From: Bacteroidales bacterium
GTDB taxonomy: Bacteria; Bacteroidota; Bacteroidia; Bacteroidales; P3
Length of the DNA: 44,948 nucleotides
Reading direction: 5' to 3'
Assembly (NCBI GenBank): GCA_017483575.1
Contig: JAFUWF010000004.1
Location: 1-44,948, forward strand
Part shown: positions 16,059 through 24,324 of the stretch, one piece after another
How the letters are laid out: every line of letters begins with the position of its first letter
Numbering within the stretch: the first letter of the stretch is position 1
Notes under the pieces: model-generated
What the model was told of the DNA's origin: nothing
Seen by the model: the letters and a program-made list of their open reading frames with translations, nothing else
The model's database searches: none
Translations under genes and position numbers: made by a program

Positions 16059-16510
16059 GGGAGTGTTTTTTGCATTCTGATGTTGTCGATGAAATGGTCT
16101 TTGACGCAGAGCCAGTCGTGGAAGTGGCCGCACTCGGTGTAGCCTGCTTTGCGGAAGAGGGCCAGGGAGGCGGCGTTGGTGGCGGCGATGTCGGCGTAGA
16201 GGGTGTGGAGGGTGGGGGAGAAGTGGGCTTCCAGGGCTTGGAGCATGGCGAGGGCGTAGCCTTGCCTTCTGTATTCCGTGGCCACCATGATGCCCACGGC
16301 GCAGCGTCGGTTGAGGGGGTCGTAGGCGTAGAGGTCCAGGCAGCCACACACTCCTCCACTGGATAGCAGGGCGTAGAGGCGGAGGGAGCCGGAAAAAAAT
16401 GAGGCGCCCTCTTCAGCAACCAAGGTGACTCGCTGCTCCCCTAAGCTAGGGGAGCTGGCAGCCGCTTGCGGCTGACTGAGGAGTGTGTCGGTCAGCTGAT
16501 TTTTCCCCAT
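16055..16510 (-). CDS. GNAT family N-acetyltransferase with a repeat-encoded N-terminus
   Basis: 151-residue acetyltransferase using acetyl-CoA; substrate unknown. Residues about 40-150 carry the core: GCLDLYAYDPLNRRCAVGIMV, the acetyl-CoA loop YRRQGYA, and LYADIAATNAASLALFRKAGYTECG. The expected first strand and helices of this RimJ/RimL-like group (about 50 residues) are missing. In their place residues about 8-26 (DTLLSQPQAAASSPSLGEQ) translate a half copy of repeat A. The ATG lies within the end of recG (19-base overlap), and the stop overlaps the mltG start. Activity is uncertain. Confidence 0.75.
   Translation of the reverse strand: MGKNQLTDTLLSQPQAAASSPSLGEQRVTLVAEEGASFFSGSLRLYALLSSGGVCGCLDLYAYDPLNRRCAVGIMVATEYRRQGYALAMLQALEAHFSPTLHTLYADIAATNAASLALFRKAGYTECGHFHDWLCVKDHFIDNIRMQKTLP
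16431..16488. repeat. Half copy of the hairpin-rich element, A2
   Basis: Contains GCTCCCCTAAGCTAGGGGAGC, the GCAGCCGCTTGCGGCTG hairpin and the end GACTGAGGAGTGTG. The other half of the element is not clearly present. It lies within the 5' coding part of the GNAT gene, directly after recG. Confidence 0.75.
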
Positions 16511-18591
16511 AGCATCTTGTTTTTGGAGTGGGCAATGTGCTGTTGCAGCAGGGGATAGCGCGAGAGGGTGGGGTCAGCAGAGAGGAGGTCGCGGACGGTG
16601 TCGCGAGTGGCGGCGACGAGGGGTTCGTCGTCGACGATGGAGGCCAGTCGGAGGTCGAGGGCGCCGCTCTGCTGGAGGCCCTGTATGTCGCCGGGGCCGC
16701 GGAGGCGGAGGTCGGCTTCGGCGATCTGGAAGCCGTCGGTGGTGGCGCACATGGTGCGTATGCGTTCCTGCGAGGTGTAGGAGAGGTCGTCCTTGGTCAT
16801 GAGGATGCAGTAGGCCTGGTCGGCGCCGCGGCCCACGCGTCCGCGCAGCTGGTGCAGCTGGCTGAGGCCGAAGCGTTCGGCGTTCTCGATGACCATGACG
16901 GAGGCGTTGGGCACGTCGACGCCCACCTCGATGACGGTGGTGGCCACCATGATGTGCGTCAGGCCGCGCTTGAAGCGGTCCATCTCGAAGGCCTTCTCCT
17001 CGGCCGTCAGGCGGCCGTGGACCATGGAGGTCTGGTACTGGGGCCGTGGGAAGTAGCTCTGCACCATCTCGAGGCCGTCCTGGAGGTTCTTGAGGTCCAT
17101 CTTCTCGCTCTCCTCGATGAGGGGGTAGACGATGTAGACCTGGCGGCCTTCGTCGATCTGCTTCTTGAGGAAGGAGAAGACGAGGGGGCGGTTGCGCTCG
17201 AGGCGGTGGTATGTGCGTACGGGGTGGCGTCCCGGGGGCAGCTCGTCGATGACGGAGCAGTCGAGGTCGCCGTAGAGGGTCATGGCGAGGGTGCGCGGAA
17301 TGGGTGTGGCGGTCATGACGAGGATGTGCGGCGGGATTTCGCTTTTGTTCCAGAGCTTGGAGCGTTGCTCTACGCCGAAGCGGTGCTGCTCGTCGATGAC
17401 CACGAGGCCGAGGTTGCGGAAGGCCACGTTGTCCTCGATGAGTGCGTGGGTGCCGATGAGGAGGTCTATCTGGCCGTCGGCGAGTTGCTGTTTGATTTTC
17501 TTCTTGGCGGCGGGGCGCAGGGAGCCGGTGAGGAGCTGCACGTTGAGGCCTAGGCCGTCGAGGAGGCGCTGGAAGGTGAGGAAGTGCTGGGAGGCAAGGA
17601 TCTCGGTGGGTGCCATGAGGCAGGCCTGGGCGCCGTTGTCGACGGCCAGGAGCATGCACATGAGGGCCACGAGGGTCTTGCCGCTGCCGACGTCGCCCTG
17701 CACGAGGCGGTTCATCTGGCGTCCGGTGCGCATGTCCTCGCGGATTTCGCGGATGACGCGTTTCTGGGCGCCGGTGAGGGGGAAGGGTAGCTGCTTGTAG
17801 AAGCTGTTGAAGTGGTCGCCGACATGGGCGAAGATGCGACCCTGGGAGCGCGAGACGCGCTGCTGGTGGGCGTATTGGTAGTCGAGCTGGAGGAAGAAGA
17901 GCTCCTCGAACTTGAGGCGCAGGCGTGCCTGGTCGAGTTGCTGGCGGTTGTCGGGGTAGTGGATGGCCGTCATGGCCTCGCAGCGGGGGAGGAGGCGGAA
18001 GTGGCGGAGGATGTCGTCCGGGAGGTTCTCGGGGATGGTCTGGCTGTCGGAATGCAGGATTGCCTGGACGAGGGTCTCGGTGATGCGTGCCAGGGCGCGG
18101 GTGCCGAGGCCGTTCTGCTTCATCTTGTCGGTGGTGTGGTAGACGGGCATCAGGGGATGGCGTGCACCGTCGTCGACGGCGGAGAAGGGTTCGATGTCGG
18201 GATGGGTTATCTGCCAGACGTTGTTGAAGATGGAGGGTTTTCCCATGACGAGGTATTCGACGTTGGACTTGAGGCGTTCGCGAATCCACTTGGTGCCGGC
18301 GAACCATACGAGCTGGAAGTAACCGGTGCCGTCGAAGAGGTCGACGGTGAGGCGTTCGCGTCGTGGGCCGAGGGCGACGGTCTGCATGTTGGAGAGGGTG
18401 CCTTTGACGACGACGAAGGGGTCGTCCTCCCTGACGGAGGCTATGGTGGAGATGACCGAGCGGTCGACATAGCGGAAGGGCAGGTAGTCCAGGAGGTCGG
18501 CATAGGTGCGGATGCCGGTTTCGGAGGCCAGCACCTTGGCGCGAGCGGGGCCTACGCCCTTGAGGTAGGATATGTCGTCGTAGAGGGTCAT
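16492..18591 (-). CDS. recG: ATP-dependent DNA helicase RecG
   Basis: 699-residue branch-migration helicase that remodels stalled forks and Holliday junctions. The N-terminal wedge/OB region is at about residues 1-260. Helicase domain 1 has Walker A GDVGSGKT (about 298) and VIDEQHRFGV (about 399). Domain 2 has ATTVIEVGVDVPNAS and HQLRGRVGRG. The C-terminus (SKNKMLWGKIS) overlaps the GNAT start. It lies in the topA unit, 25 bases after coaD; that gap is a GTTATGA array. Confidence 0.96.
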   Translation of the reverse strand: MTLYDDISYLKGVGPARAKVLASETGIRTYADLLDYLPFRYVDRSVISTIASVREDDPFVVVKGTLSNMQTVALGPRRERLTVDLFDGTGYFQLVWFAGTKWIRERLKSNVEYLVMGKPSIFNNVWQITHPDIEPFSAVDDGARHPLMPVYHTTDKMKQNGLGTRALARITETLVQAILHSDSQTIPENLPDDILRHFRLLPRCEAMTAIHYPDNRQQLDQARLRLKFEELFFLQLDYQYAHQQRVSRSQGRIFAHVGDHFNSFYKQLPFPLTGAQKRVIREIREDMRTGRQMNRLVQGDVGSGKTLVALMCMLLAVDNGAQACLMAPTEILASQHFLTFQRLLDGLGLNVQLLTGSLRPAAKKKIKQQLADGQIDLLIGTHALIEDNVAFRNLGLVVIDEQHRFGVEQRSKLWNKSEIPPHILVMTATPIPRTLAMTLYGDLDCSVIDELPPGRHPVRTYHRLERNRPLVFSFLKKQIDEGRQVYIVYPLIEESEKMDLKNLQDGLEMVQSYFPRPQYQTSMVHGRLTAEEKAFEMDRFKRGLTHIMVATTVIEVGVDVPNASVMVIENAERFGLSQLHQLRGRVGRGADQAYCILMTKDDLSYTSQERIRTMCATTDGFQIAEADLRLRGPGDIQGLQQSGALDLRLASIVDDEPLVAATRDTVRDLLSADPTLSRYPLLQQHIAHSKNKMLWGKIS

Positions 18592-18601
18592 TTGGGGGGG
18601 A

Positions 18602-18629
18602 GTTATGAGTTATGAGTTATGAGTTGTTG
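18602..18629. repeat. Heptamer array at the coaD 3' end
   Basis: Three exact GTTATGA units and a GTTGTTG. In the minus strand the array supplies the last codons and stop (TAA at 18617-18619) of coaD. Confidence 0.85.
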
Positions 18630-19042
18630 TGGGTGAGTTTTTCGCGTTCGAGGGTGGAGGAGATGTTGATGTGGTCGGGGTCGGCCATGACGAGGAGGGT
18701 CTCGATGGAGGGGTCCTGGAGGCGGTTGACGGCGGCGACGGTCTGCTCGTATTCGAAGTCCTTGGCGGTGCGTATGCCGCGGATGATGACTTTGGCCCCC
18801 AGGCGGTGGCAGAGGTCGACGGTCATGCCGGAGTAGGAGGTGACGTCGACGGTGGGGCAGTCGGCAAGCATGTGGCGTATCTTCTCGATGCGTTGCTCGA
18901 CGGAGAACATGTAGTGCTTCTCGCTGTTTACGCCGATGGCTACGACGACCTTGTCGAACAGCGGCAGCACGCGGCGGAGGATGGTCTCGTGGCCGGCGGT
19001 GAAGGGGTCGAAGGAGCCGGGGAAGAGTGCTAGAACTGCCAT
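18617..19042 (-). CDS. coaD: Phosphopantetheine adenylyltransferase, shortened C-terminus
   Basis: Penultimate step of coenzyme A synthesis: 4'-phosphopantetheine plus ATP to dephospho-CoA. The 141-residue product has the nucleotide-binding GSFDPFTAGHETIL (residues 8-21), IRGIRTAKDFEYEQ (about 88-101) and INISSTLERE near the end, the family ISSxxVRE motif. Usual members run 10-15 residues further. Here the reading frame leaves the family after ERE and ends THNNS inside a heptamer array. The ATG at 19042 overlaps the end of the barrel gene by 13 bases. As an essential enzyme it presumably still works; the shortened helix is the odd point. Confidence 0.92.
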   Translation of the reverse strand: MAVLALFPGSFDPFTAGHETILRRVLPLFDKVVVAIGVNSEKHYMFSVEQRIEKIRHMLADCPTVDVTSYSGMTVDLCHRLGAKVIIRGIRTAKDFEYEQTVAAVNRLQDPSIETLLVMADPDHINISSTLEREKLTHNNS

Positions 19043-19668
19043 ATCAGACGGAAGGTTAGAGAGTTGTTGTAGCAGTCGTTGTCCCATTCTTTGCGAGTGG
19101 TGCCGTCGGAGCGTATCTCGGTGAAGGTCCAGTCGCGCTTGACGGGGATGATGGAATAGTGCCAGCGGATGTTGAACATGAGGCCTTTCCACACCTTGAA
19201 GCGTATGTCGGCGACGGCGGTGAGGTCGTTACCCAGGAAGGACATGTCGTTGGTGTCGGGGAAGAAGTAGTTGGGGTTGTAGCGCATCACGTTGTGTGGC
19301 TGCTGTACGAGGCGGCTGTAGCAGACGCCGAGGCCTATGAGCATGCCGCCCCAGGGGTCGCGGTAGTGGACCATGAGGGGGATGTCGACGTAGTCGAGGC
19401 GGAGGGAGATGCTGTAGGGGTCGCCGGAGCCGTTGTAGGAGCCGCGCTGCGTGAAGGCGGCCTCGATGCTGAGGTTCCAGGTTTCGTGGCGGTCGAAGCC
19501 GAAGATGGCGCCGACGCCTGCCGTGACGCCCCATTTGCTGAAACTTTTCAGTTCGTCGCCCTCGATCTGGGAGAGGGTGCCGCCGGCGGAGGCGAAGCCG
19601 TGGATGCGCTGCGCCGAGAGGGGTGCTGCGGCCAGCAGGAGGAGTAGGAAGAGGGTTGTCTTTTTCAT
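19030..19668 (-). CDS. Outer-membrane beta-barrel protein
   Basis: 212-residue exported protein with a signal peptide (MKKTTLFLLLLLAAAPLSAQ) and alternating hydrophobic strands rich in Tyr, Trp and Gly, ending in Phe (LTFRLIWQF). It resembles the PorT/porin-like outer-membrane beta-barrel family of Bacteroidota, probably eight strands. No binding function can be inferred. It begins 4 bases after the glycosyltransferase stop and overlaps coaD. Confidence 0.8.
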   Translation of the reverse strand: MKKTTLFLLLLLAAAPLSAQRIHGFASAGGTLSQIEGDELKSFSKWGVTAGVGAIFGFDRHETWNLSIEAAFTQRGSYNGSGDPYSISLRLDYVDIPLMVHYRDPWGGMLIGLGVCYSRLVQQPHNVMRYNPNYFFPDTNDMSFLGNDLTAVADIRFKVWKGLMFNIRWHYSIIPVKRDWTFTEIRSDGTTRKEWDNDCYNNSLTFRLIWQF

Positions 19669-19672
19669 AGGC

Positions 19673-21637
19673 TTATATGTTGTTCAGATTGTGCAGCAGG
19701 ATGGAAGCGTCGGTGGAGGTTTTGTAGTGGCGCATGTAGCGCAGGAGGAGTCGTTCCTGCAGTTCCGGCGAGGCTCCCGGAGCGAGGTCGGCAGGGGAGA
19801 AGATGCCTTTGCGGCCGCGGAAGCCCACCCAGCTCCGGCGGCCTGCAAGCACCCGCAGGCAGTCGGCGTAGTAGGCATTCTTGCGGCGTTGGAACCAGAA
19901 GAGGACGGGCGAGAGCAGGAGAAGCATCAGGGCGGTCGTCAGGTCGAAGAGGCGCTTGTTGCGGCGGCAGGCGTCGGTGCTGATGGTCTCCAGGTCGTCC
20001 AGGAAGAGGCTCTCGCGCGAGAGGATGCTGTTGGAGCCGATGACGTAGTCGCTGTTCTCGGGGGCTATCTTGTATTCCACCCCCGTGGTGCGGAGGGTGG
20101 CCATGAGGGAGATGATGTCTTTCAGTTCGATGTCGGCGCCGCAGAAGACCACCTCGTCCACCTTCTCGATGCGTATGAGGTCCTGCAGGTGGTGTGCCTC
20201 GCGGGGCTGTTCGGCGATGATGGCGGTGTCCGTGGAGCCCATGAGGGCGTAGAGTTGCTTGACCCTCGTTGTTTCTGCCTCGCTGCCCACCACCAGCACC
20301 TTTCCGCGCCTGCGTGCGTAGCGTGCGTATCCTTTCAATCCCATAGCGCCCAGCGCCGTCCTGATGAGCAGGGTGCTCAGGAGGGTCCAGGCGCCGCCTG
20401 CCAGCAGGAGCATGCGCGAATAGCGCTGCCCTTCGTCCAGCAGGGAGTAGAACGAGAGCAGGAGCAGCAGGCCTATGCCCATGCCCTTCACGATCTTCCA
20501 GTGGCGCACGGGCTTGTCGTAGCCTCCGGCGAGCCAGCTGCCGCACATCAGTATCAGCACGTAGAGCGGCATGACGAGGTAGGTGTATTCCGGGGGGTAG
20601 TAGTCGATGTTGTTGGCCCAGAGCTCGGCCCAGAGGCGCTTGATGAGCAGGAAGCCGCCGTAGGCCACGCCGAAGTCCAGCAGCGGCATTGCCAGCCGTC
20701 CTCCGATGCGCTTGGCCCAGGCCAGCGAGGCCCGCAGCCAGATGGCCATGCGCAGCAAGGCGTTGAAGAGGCGCGCGTTGCTGCCGGAGAAGTAGCGCTT
20801 GACGAAGATGGACATGGCGTTGTAGAAGGTGTAGACGTAGTTCATGGAGCCGCGCTTGGTGCTCTCGCCCTTGTAGTGGATGATGTGCGTCAGGGGGAAG
20901 TAGTAGTTCTTGAAGCCTGCCAGATGGATGCGCCAGGAGTAGTCGATGTCCTCGCCGTACATGAAGTAGCTCTCGTCGAGGCCGCCGATCTTGTCGTAGG
21001 CCTCGCGGCTTATCATCAGGAAGGCGCCGGGCATGATCTCAATCTCGTTCACCTCGTTCTCGGGCAGGTGGCCCATGTAGTAGGCCGCGATACGGCGGGA
21101 ATGGGGGAAGAGCTTGATGAGCCCGGAGATCTTGTAGAAGGAGGCTTCGGGCGTGGGGAATCCGCGTTTGCTCTCTTTGAGGAAGTTGCCGTCGCCGTCG
21201 ACCATCTTCACCGTCAGGCCGCCGGCGTCGGGGTGGTCGTGCATGAAGTCCACGCATTTCACGAAGGTGTCGTTCTCCACCACGGTGTCGGGATTCAATA
21301 AAAGTATGAGGTCGGAGGTATGAGGTATGAGGCTGTCGTTTCCGACCTTCGACCTCATACCTCCGACCTCCGACCTCATACCTCCGACCTGAACAAGTGC
21401 CTGGTTGTTGGCGCGGGCGAAGCCGACGTTCTGTTTGTTCTCGATCACGTGAACCTCGGGGAACTCGCTGCGCACCATCTCGATGCTACCGTCCACCGAG
21501 TCGTTGTCGACCACCCATACCTCCAGCTCCAGCGTGCTGCCGTCCTTCAGCGTGCGGTTGCTCCCGAACACCGACGACAGGCACTGCCGCAGGAAGTACT
21601 TCACATTGTAGTTGACAATAACAACGGCTAATCGCAT
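19673..21637 (-). CDS. GT2 glycosyltransferase fused to membrane and nucleotide-binding-like domains
   Basis: 654-residue protein. Residues 1-275 are a GT-A family 2 glycosyltransferase: VVIVNYN, VVDNDSVDGS, the DXD-like LLLNPDTVVE, GAFLMISREAY and GLDESYFMYGEDIDYSWR. Several membrane segments follow between about 355 and 445. A nucleotide-fold-like domain starts near 455 (KVLVVGSEAE). The tail (RLFDLTTALMLLLLSPVLFW, then RVLAGRRSWVGF) recalls polyprenyl-phosphate sugar transferases but lacks their catalytic segment. Likely adds sugars to a cell-surface glycan or lipid. Just before the DXD-like motif, about 28 residues (VGGMRSEVGGMRSKVGNDSL and so on) come from a palindromic heptamer array. 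Confidence 0.88.
   Translation of the reverse strand: MRLAVVIVNYNVKYFLRQCLSSVFGSNRTLKDGSTLELEVWVVDNDSVDGSIEMVRSEFPEVHVIENKQNVGFARANNQALVQVGGMRSEVGGMRSKVGNDSLIPHTSDLILLLNPDTVVENDTFVKCVDFMHDHPDAGGLTVKMVDGDGNFLKESKRGFPTPEASFYKISGLIKLFPHSRRIAAYYMGHLPENEVNEIEIMPGAFLMISREAYDKIGGLDESYFMYGEDIDYSWRIHLAGFKNYYFPLTHIIHYKGESTKRGSMNYVYTFYNAMSIFVKRYFSGSNARLFNALLRMAIWLRASLAWAKRIGGRLAMPLLDFGVAYGGFLLIKRLWAELWANNIDYYPPEYTYLVMPLYVLILMCGSWLAGGYDKPVRHWKIVKGMGIGLLLLLSFYSLLDEGQRYSRMLLLAGGAWTLLSTLLIRTALGAMGLKGYARYARRRGKVLVVGSEAETTRVKQLYALMGSTDTAIIAEQPREAHHLQDLIRIEKVDEVVFCGADIELKDIISLMATLRTTGVEYKIAPENSDYVIGSNSILSRESLFLDDLETISTDACRRNKRLFDLTTALMLLLLSPVLFWFQRRKNAYYADCLRVLAGRRSWVGFRGRKGIFSPADLAPGASPELQERLLLRYMRHYKTSTDASILLHNLNNI
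21308..21391. repeat. Palindromic heptamer array inside the GT2 gene
   Basis: Left: GAGGTCG, GAGGTAT, GAGGTAT, GAGGCTG. Right, in the opposite sense: CGACCTT, CGACCTC, ATACCTC, CGACCTC, CGACCTC, ATACCTC, CGACCTG. The two halves can pair, and the whole is translated in frame. Confidence 0.9.
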
Positions 21638-21652
21638 GGCAACTTTCTTTTT

Positions 21653-21707
21653 AACGGCGAATTATTCGAATTGTACGAACTTCGATAGAATCGCATAATT
21701 CGCCGTT
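21653..21707. repeat. Inverted repeat between topA and the glycosyltransferase
   Basis: Perfect 13-bp arms AACGGCGAATTAT and ATAATTCGCCGTT enclose AATTGTACG/AACTTCGAT-type units. It begins 5 bases past the topA stop and ends 16 before the next start. No T-run follows in the direction of transcription, so attenuation or mRNA stabilisation is more likely than termination. Confidence 0.7.
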
Positions 21708-21712
21708 CGACT

Positions 21713-24091
21713 TTATTTTTTCTTTTTCCGTTTGCCGGCGTTGTCGATGATGGCCAAGGCGTCGTCGAGGGAGAGCTGCAGGGGGTCGACGCCCTTGGTC
21801 AGGCGGAAGTTCTCGCCCTTGTAGGTCAGGTAGGGTCCGAAGCGGCCGATGTTGCTCGTCACGGCCTCGCCGTCCTTCTGGCCGATTTCGTGGGGGTAGA
21901 TCTTCTTCAGTTCCTCCTTCTGCTCTTCGGCCTCGCGCTTGGTCTTGATGATTTCGATGCAGCGTTCCAGCGTCACCTCGTAGGGGTCGTCGTTCTTGCC
22001 CAGGGAGTAGAACTTGTTGTTGTGGCGCACGTAGGGGCCGAACTTGCCGATGCTGACGGTCACCTCCTTGTCCTCGAAGTCGCCCAGCGTGCGAGGCAGG
22101 GCGAAGAGGCCCAGGGCCTCCTCGAGGGTGATGGTCTCGATGCTCTGTCCGCGCTTCATGCTGGCGAAGAGGGGCTTCTCGTCGGTGTTGGTCTCGCCGA
22201 TCTGCACCAGGGTGCCGTAGCGGCCGATCTTGGCGTAGACGTTCTTGCCGCTCTTGGGGTCGGTGCCCAGGAGGCGGCTGCCGGTGGTGCGCTGGCTGTT
22301 CTGCTGTGTCTGGCGGATGTTCTTGTGGAAGGGCACGTAGAAGCGGTCGATGACCTTGCGCCATTCCTTTTTGCCGGCGGCGATGTCGTCGAAGTCTTTC
22401 TCCACCGTGGCGGTGAAGTTGTAGTCCATGATGTTGTCGAAGTGCTCCATGAGGAAGTCGTTCACCACGCATCCGATGTCCGTGGGGAAGAGCTTGCCCT
22501 TCTCGGCGAAGCCTTTCTCCTTCTTCTCGGTGCGTTTCACCTGGCCGCCTTTCAGCGAGAGCACTACGCAGTGGCGCTCCTCGCCCTCGCGGTCTTCCTT
22601 CATGATGTACTCGCGTTTGAGGATGGTGCTGATGGTGGGGGCGTAGGTGGAAGGACGGCCGATGCCGAGGTCCTCGAGTTTTTTCACCAGGCTGGCCTCG
22701 GTGTAGCGCGGGGGGTGCTGAGTGTAGTGCTCTTCGGCGTCGCAGCTCTCGAGGGAGAGGAGGGTGCCTTCGGGCAGGCGCGGCAGGAGTTTCTCGTTGC
22801 CGGAGGGTTCTTCGTCGTCGGTGCTCTCCATGTATACCTTCAGGAAGCCGTCGAATTTCACCTGCTCGCCGGAGCATTGGAATTGAGAATTGAGAATTGA
22901 GAGTTGAGAATTATTGCTTGCGTCAGCCGGATTATCCATTTTCCAATTTCCGTTTTCAATCCGGATCTCCATCTCGGTCTTCTCGATGTCGGCGTCGGCC
23001 ATCTGGCTGGCCACGGTGCGTTTCCATATGAGCTCGTAGAGACGGCGCTGGGCGCTCTCGGCGTTGATGGTCTGGGCCGTCATGTCGGTGGGGCGGATAG
23101 CCTCGTGGGCCTCCTGGGCGCCTTTGGTCTTGGTCTGGTAGCGGCGTGTCTTGACGTATTCGGCGCCGTACTGGCTCTCGATTTCCTGCTTGGCCATGCT
23201 CAGCGCCAGCTCGCTGAGGTTGACGCTGTCGGTACGCATGTAGGTGATGTATCCGCTCTCGTAGAGCTGCTGTGCCACCTGCATGGTGCGAGCCACGCTG
23301 AAGCCCAGTTTGCGGCTGGCCTCCTGCTGGAGGGTGCTGGTGGTGAAGGGCGGAGCAGGGGTACGGTGGGCGGGTTTGGTCTCGATTTTGCTCACCTTGA
23401 AGTTGGCGCCGGAGAGGCTCTCCAGGAAAGCCTGTGCCTCGGCTTCGGTGTCGAAGTGGCGGTTCAGCTCGGCGCTGAGGGTCTTGGTGCCGTCCACGGG
23501 GCGGAACTGAGCCAGCACGCGGAAGTAGGCCTTGCTCTTGAAGGCCTTGATTTCGTTCTCGCGTTCCACGATGAGACGTACGGCCACGCTCTGCACGCGG
23601 CCGGCGCTGAGGGCGGGTTTGATCTTGCTCCAGAGGATGGGGCTGATTTCGTAGCCCACGAGGCGGTCCAGCACGCGGCGTGCCTGCTGGGCGTCGACGA
23701 GGTTCATGTCGATTTGGCGCGGGTTCTCGATGGCGTGGAGGATGGCGGTCTTGGTGATCTCGTTGAAGACGATGCGCTGTGTCGTCTCGGGGTTGAGCTT
23801 CAGCGTCTCTTGCAGGTGCCATGCGATGGCCTCTCCCTCGCGGTCCTCATCGGATGCGAGCCATACCTTCTCGGCGCTCTTCACAGCTTTCTGCAGCTCG
23901 CTCACGAGGCTGCGCTTGTCGTCGCTCACCTGGTACTGCGGCTCGTACTGGTTCTCCACATCGATGCTCATTTCCTTCTTGGCCAGGTCGCGGATGTGGC
24001 CGTAGCTCGACTTCACCGTGTAGTCCTTGCCGAGGAATTTCTCAATGGTCTTTGCCTTGGCAGGCGACTCAACAATTACTAAATTCTTCAT
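21713..24091 (-). CDS. topA: DNA topoisomerase I
   Basis: 792-residue type IA topoisomerase that relaxes negative supercoils. TOPRIM domain at the N-terminus (VIVESPAKAKTIEKFLG, later SDEDREGEAIAW), the catalytic tyrosine in GYITYMRTDSVNLSE (about residue 288), and GIGRPSTYAPTI near 476. The C-terminus has GRYG/GKFGPYV repeat units and a Lys tail, and no zinc fingers. Two heptamer arrays are translated in frame at about residues 378-404 (ENGNWKMDN, then NSQLSILNSQF), in a loop before the VKFDGFLKVYME strand. First gene of a seven-gene minus-strand unit. Confidence 0.96.
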   Translation of the reverse strand: MKNLVIVESPAKAKTIEKFLGKDYTVKSSYGHIRDLAKKEMSIDVENQYEPQYQVSDDKRSLVSELQKAVKSAEKVWLASDEDREGEAIAWHLQETLKLNPETTQRIVFNEITKTAILHAIENPRQIDMNLVDAQQARRVLDRLVGYEISPILWSKIKPALSAGRVQSVAVRLIVERENEIKAFKSKAYFRVLAQFRPVDGTKTLSAELNRHFDTEAEAQAFLESLSGANFKVSKIETKPAHRTPAPPFTTSTLQQEASRKLGFSVARTMQVAQQLYESGYITYMRTDSVNLSELALSMAKQEIESQYGAEYVKTRRYQTKTKGAQEAHEAIRPTDMTAQTINAESAQRRLYELIWKRTVASQMADADIEKTEMEIRIENGNWKMDNPADASNNSQLSILNSQFQCSGEQVKFDGFLKVYMESTDDEEPSGNEKLLPRLPEGTLLSLESCDAEEHYTQHPPRYTEASLVKKLEDLGIGRPSTYAPTISTILKREYIMKEDREGEERHCVVLSLKGGQVKRTEKKEKGFAEKGKLFPTDIGCVVNDFLMEHFDNIMDYNFTATVEKDFDDIAAGKKEWRKVIDRFYVPFHKNIRQTQQNSQRTTGSRLLGTDPKSGKNVYAKIGRYGTLVQIGETNTDEKPLFASMKRGQSIETITLEEALGLFALPRTLGDFEDKEVTVSIGKFGPYVRHNNKFYSLGKNDDPYEVTLERCIEIIKTKREAEEQKEELKKIYPHEIGQKDGEAVTSNIGRFGPYLTYKGENFRLTKGVDPLQLSLDDALAIIDNAGKRKKKK
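22881..22908. repeat. Heptamer array inside topA (AATTGAG type)
   Basis: AATTGAG three times, then AGTTGAG; reverse complement of the unit in the SpoU gene (7168-7200). Confidence 0.9.
22938..22958. repeat. Second heptamer array inside topA
   Basis: ATTTTCC, AATTTCC, GTTTTCA, translated on the minus strand as ENGNWKMDN. Similar to units in mltG (GATTTCC) and the rpsT leader. Confidence 0.65.
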
Positions 24092-24223
24092 AGTTATATA
24101 TTTTTTTTTCGTTCTTTTCGGTCATAAACACATGAGCAAAAACGTAAATATATATAATTTATTGTACGCACACAGAAAAAAAGTTTTTTCCGTAAAAAAG
24201 TTTTCACATTTGAAAATTTTTCA

Positions 24224-24231
24224 TATATTTG
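24224..24231 (+). promoter_or_regulatory. Probable -7 box for the secreted-protein pair
   Basis: TATATTTG about 94 nt before the ATG at 24325; no good TTTG lies at the right distance upstream. The 232-bp spacer back to topA is AT-rich and otherwise without features. Confidence 0.5.
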
Positions 24232-24324
24232 CAGTGACAACAGGTGGGGAGTAAGGGGTGTAACGTGGTCGAAATTAAACACATAAACACTATAAATGCA
24301 ATATTTTTAATCATATTAAACGCT

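Noticed and set aside
15012-16142. Plus-strand frame starting in palindrome C2
   Set aside because: It starts in the repeat and runs antisense to mltG and the GNAT; no family features.
21308-21391. CRISPR-like array
   Set aside because: Units are 7 bp without spacers, inside a coding frame, and no cas gene is present.
21651-22877. 408-codon minus frame at the topA end
   Set aside because: Shadow of topA in another frame, running into the inverted repeat.
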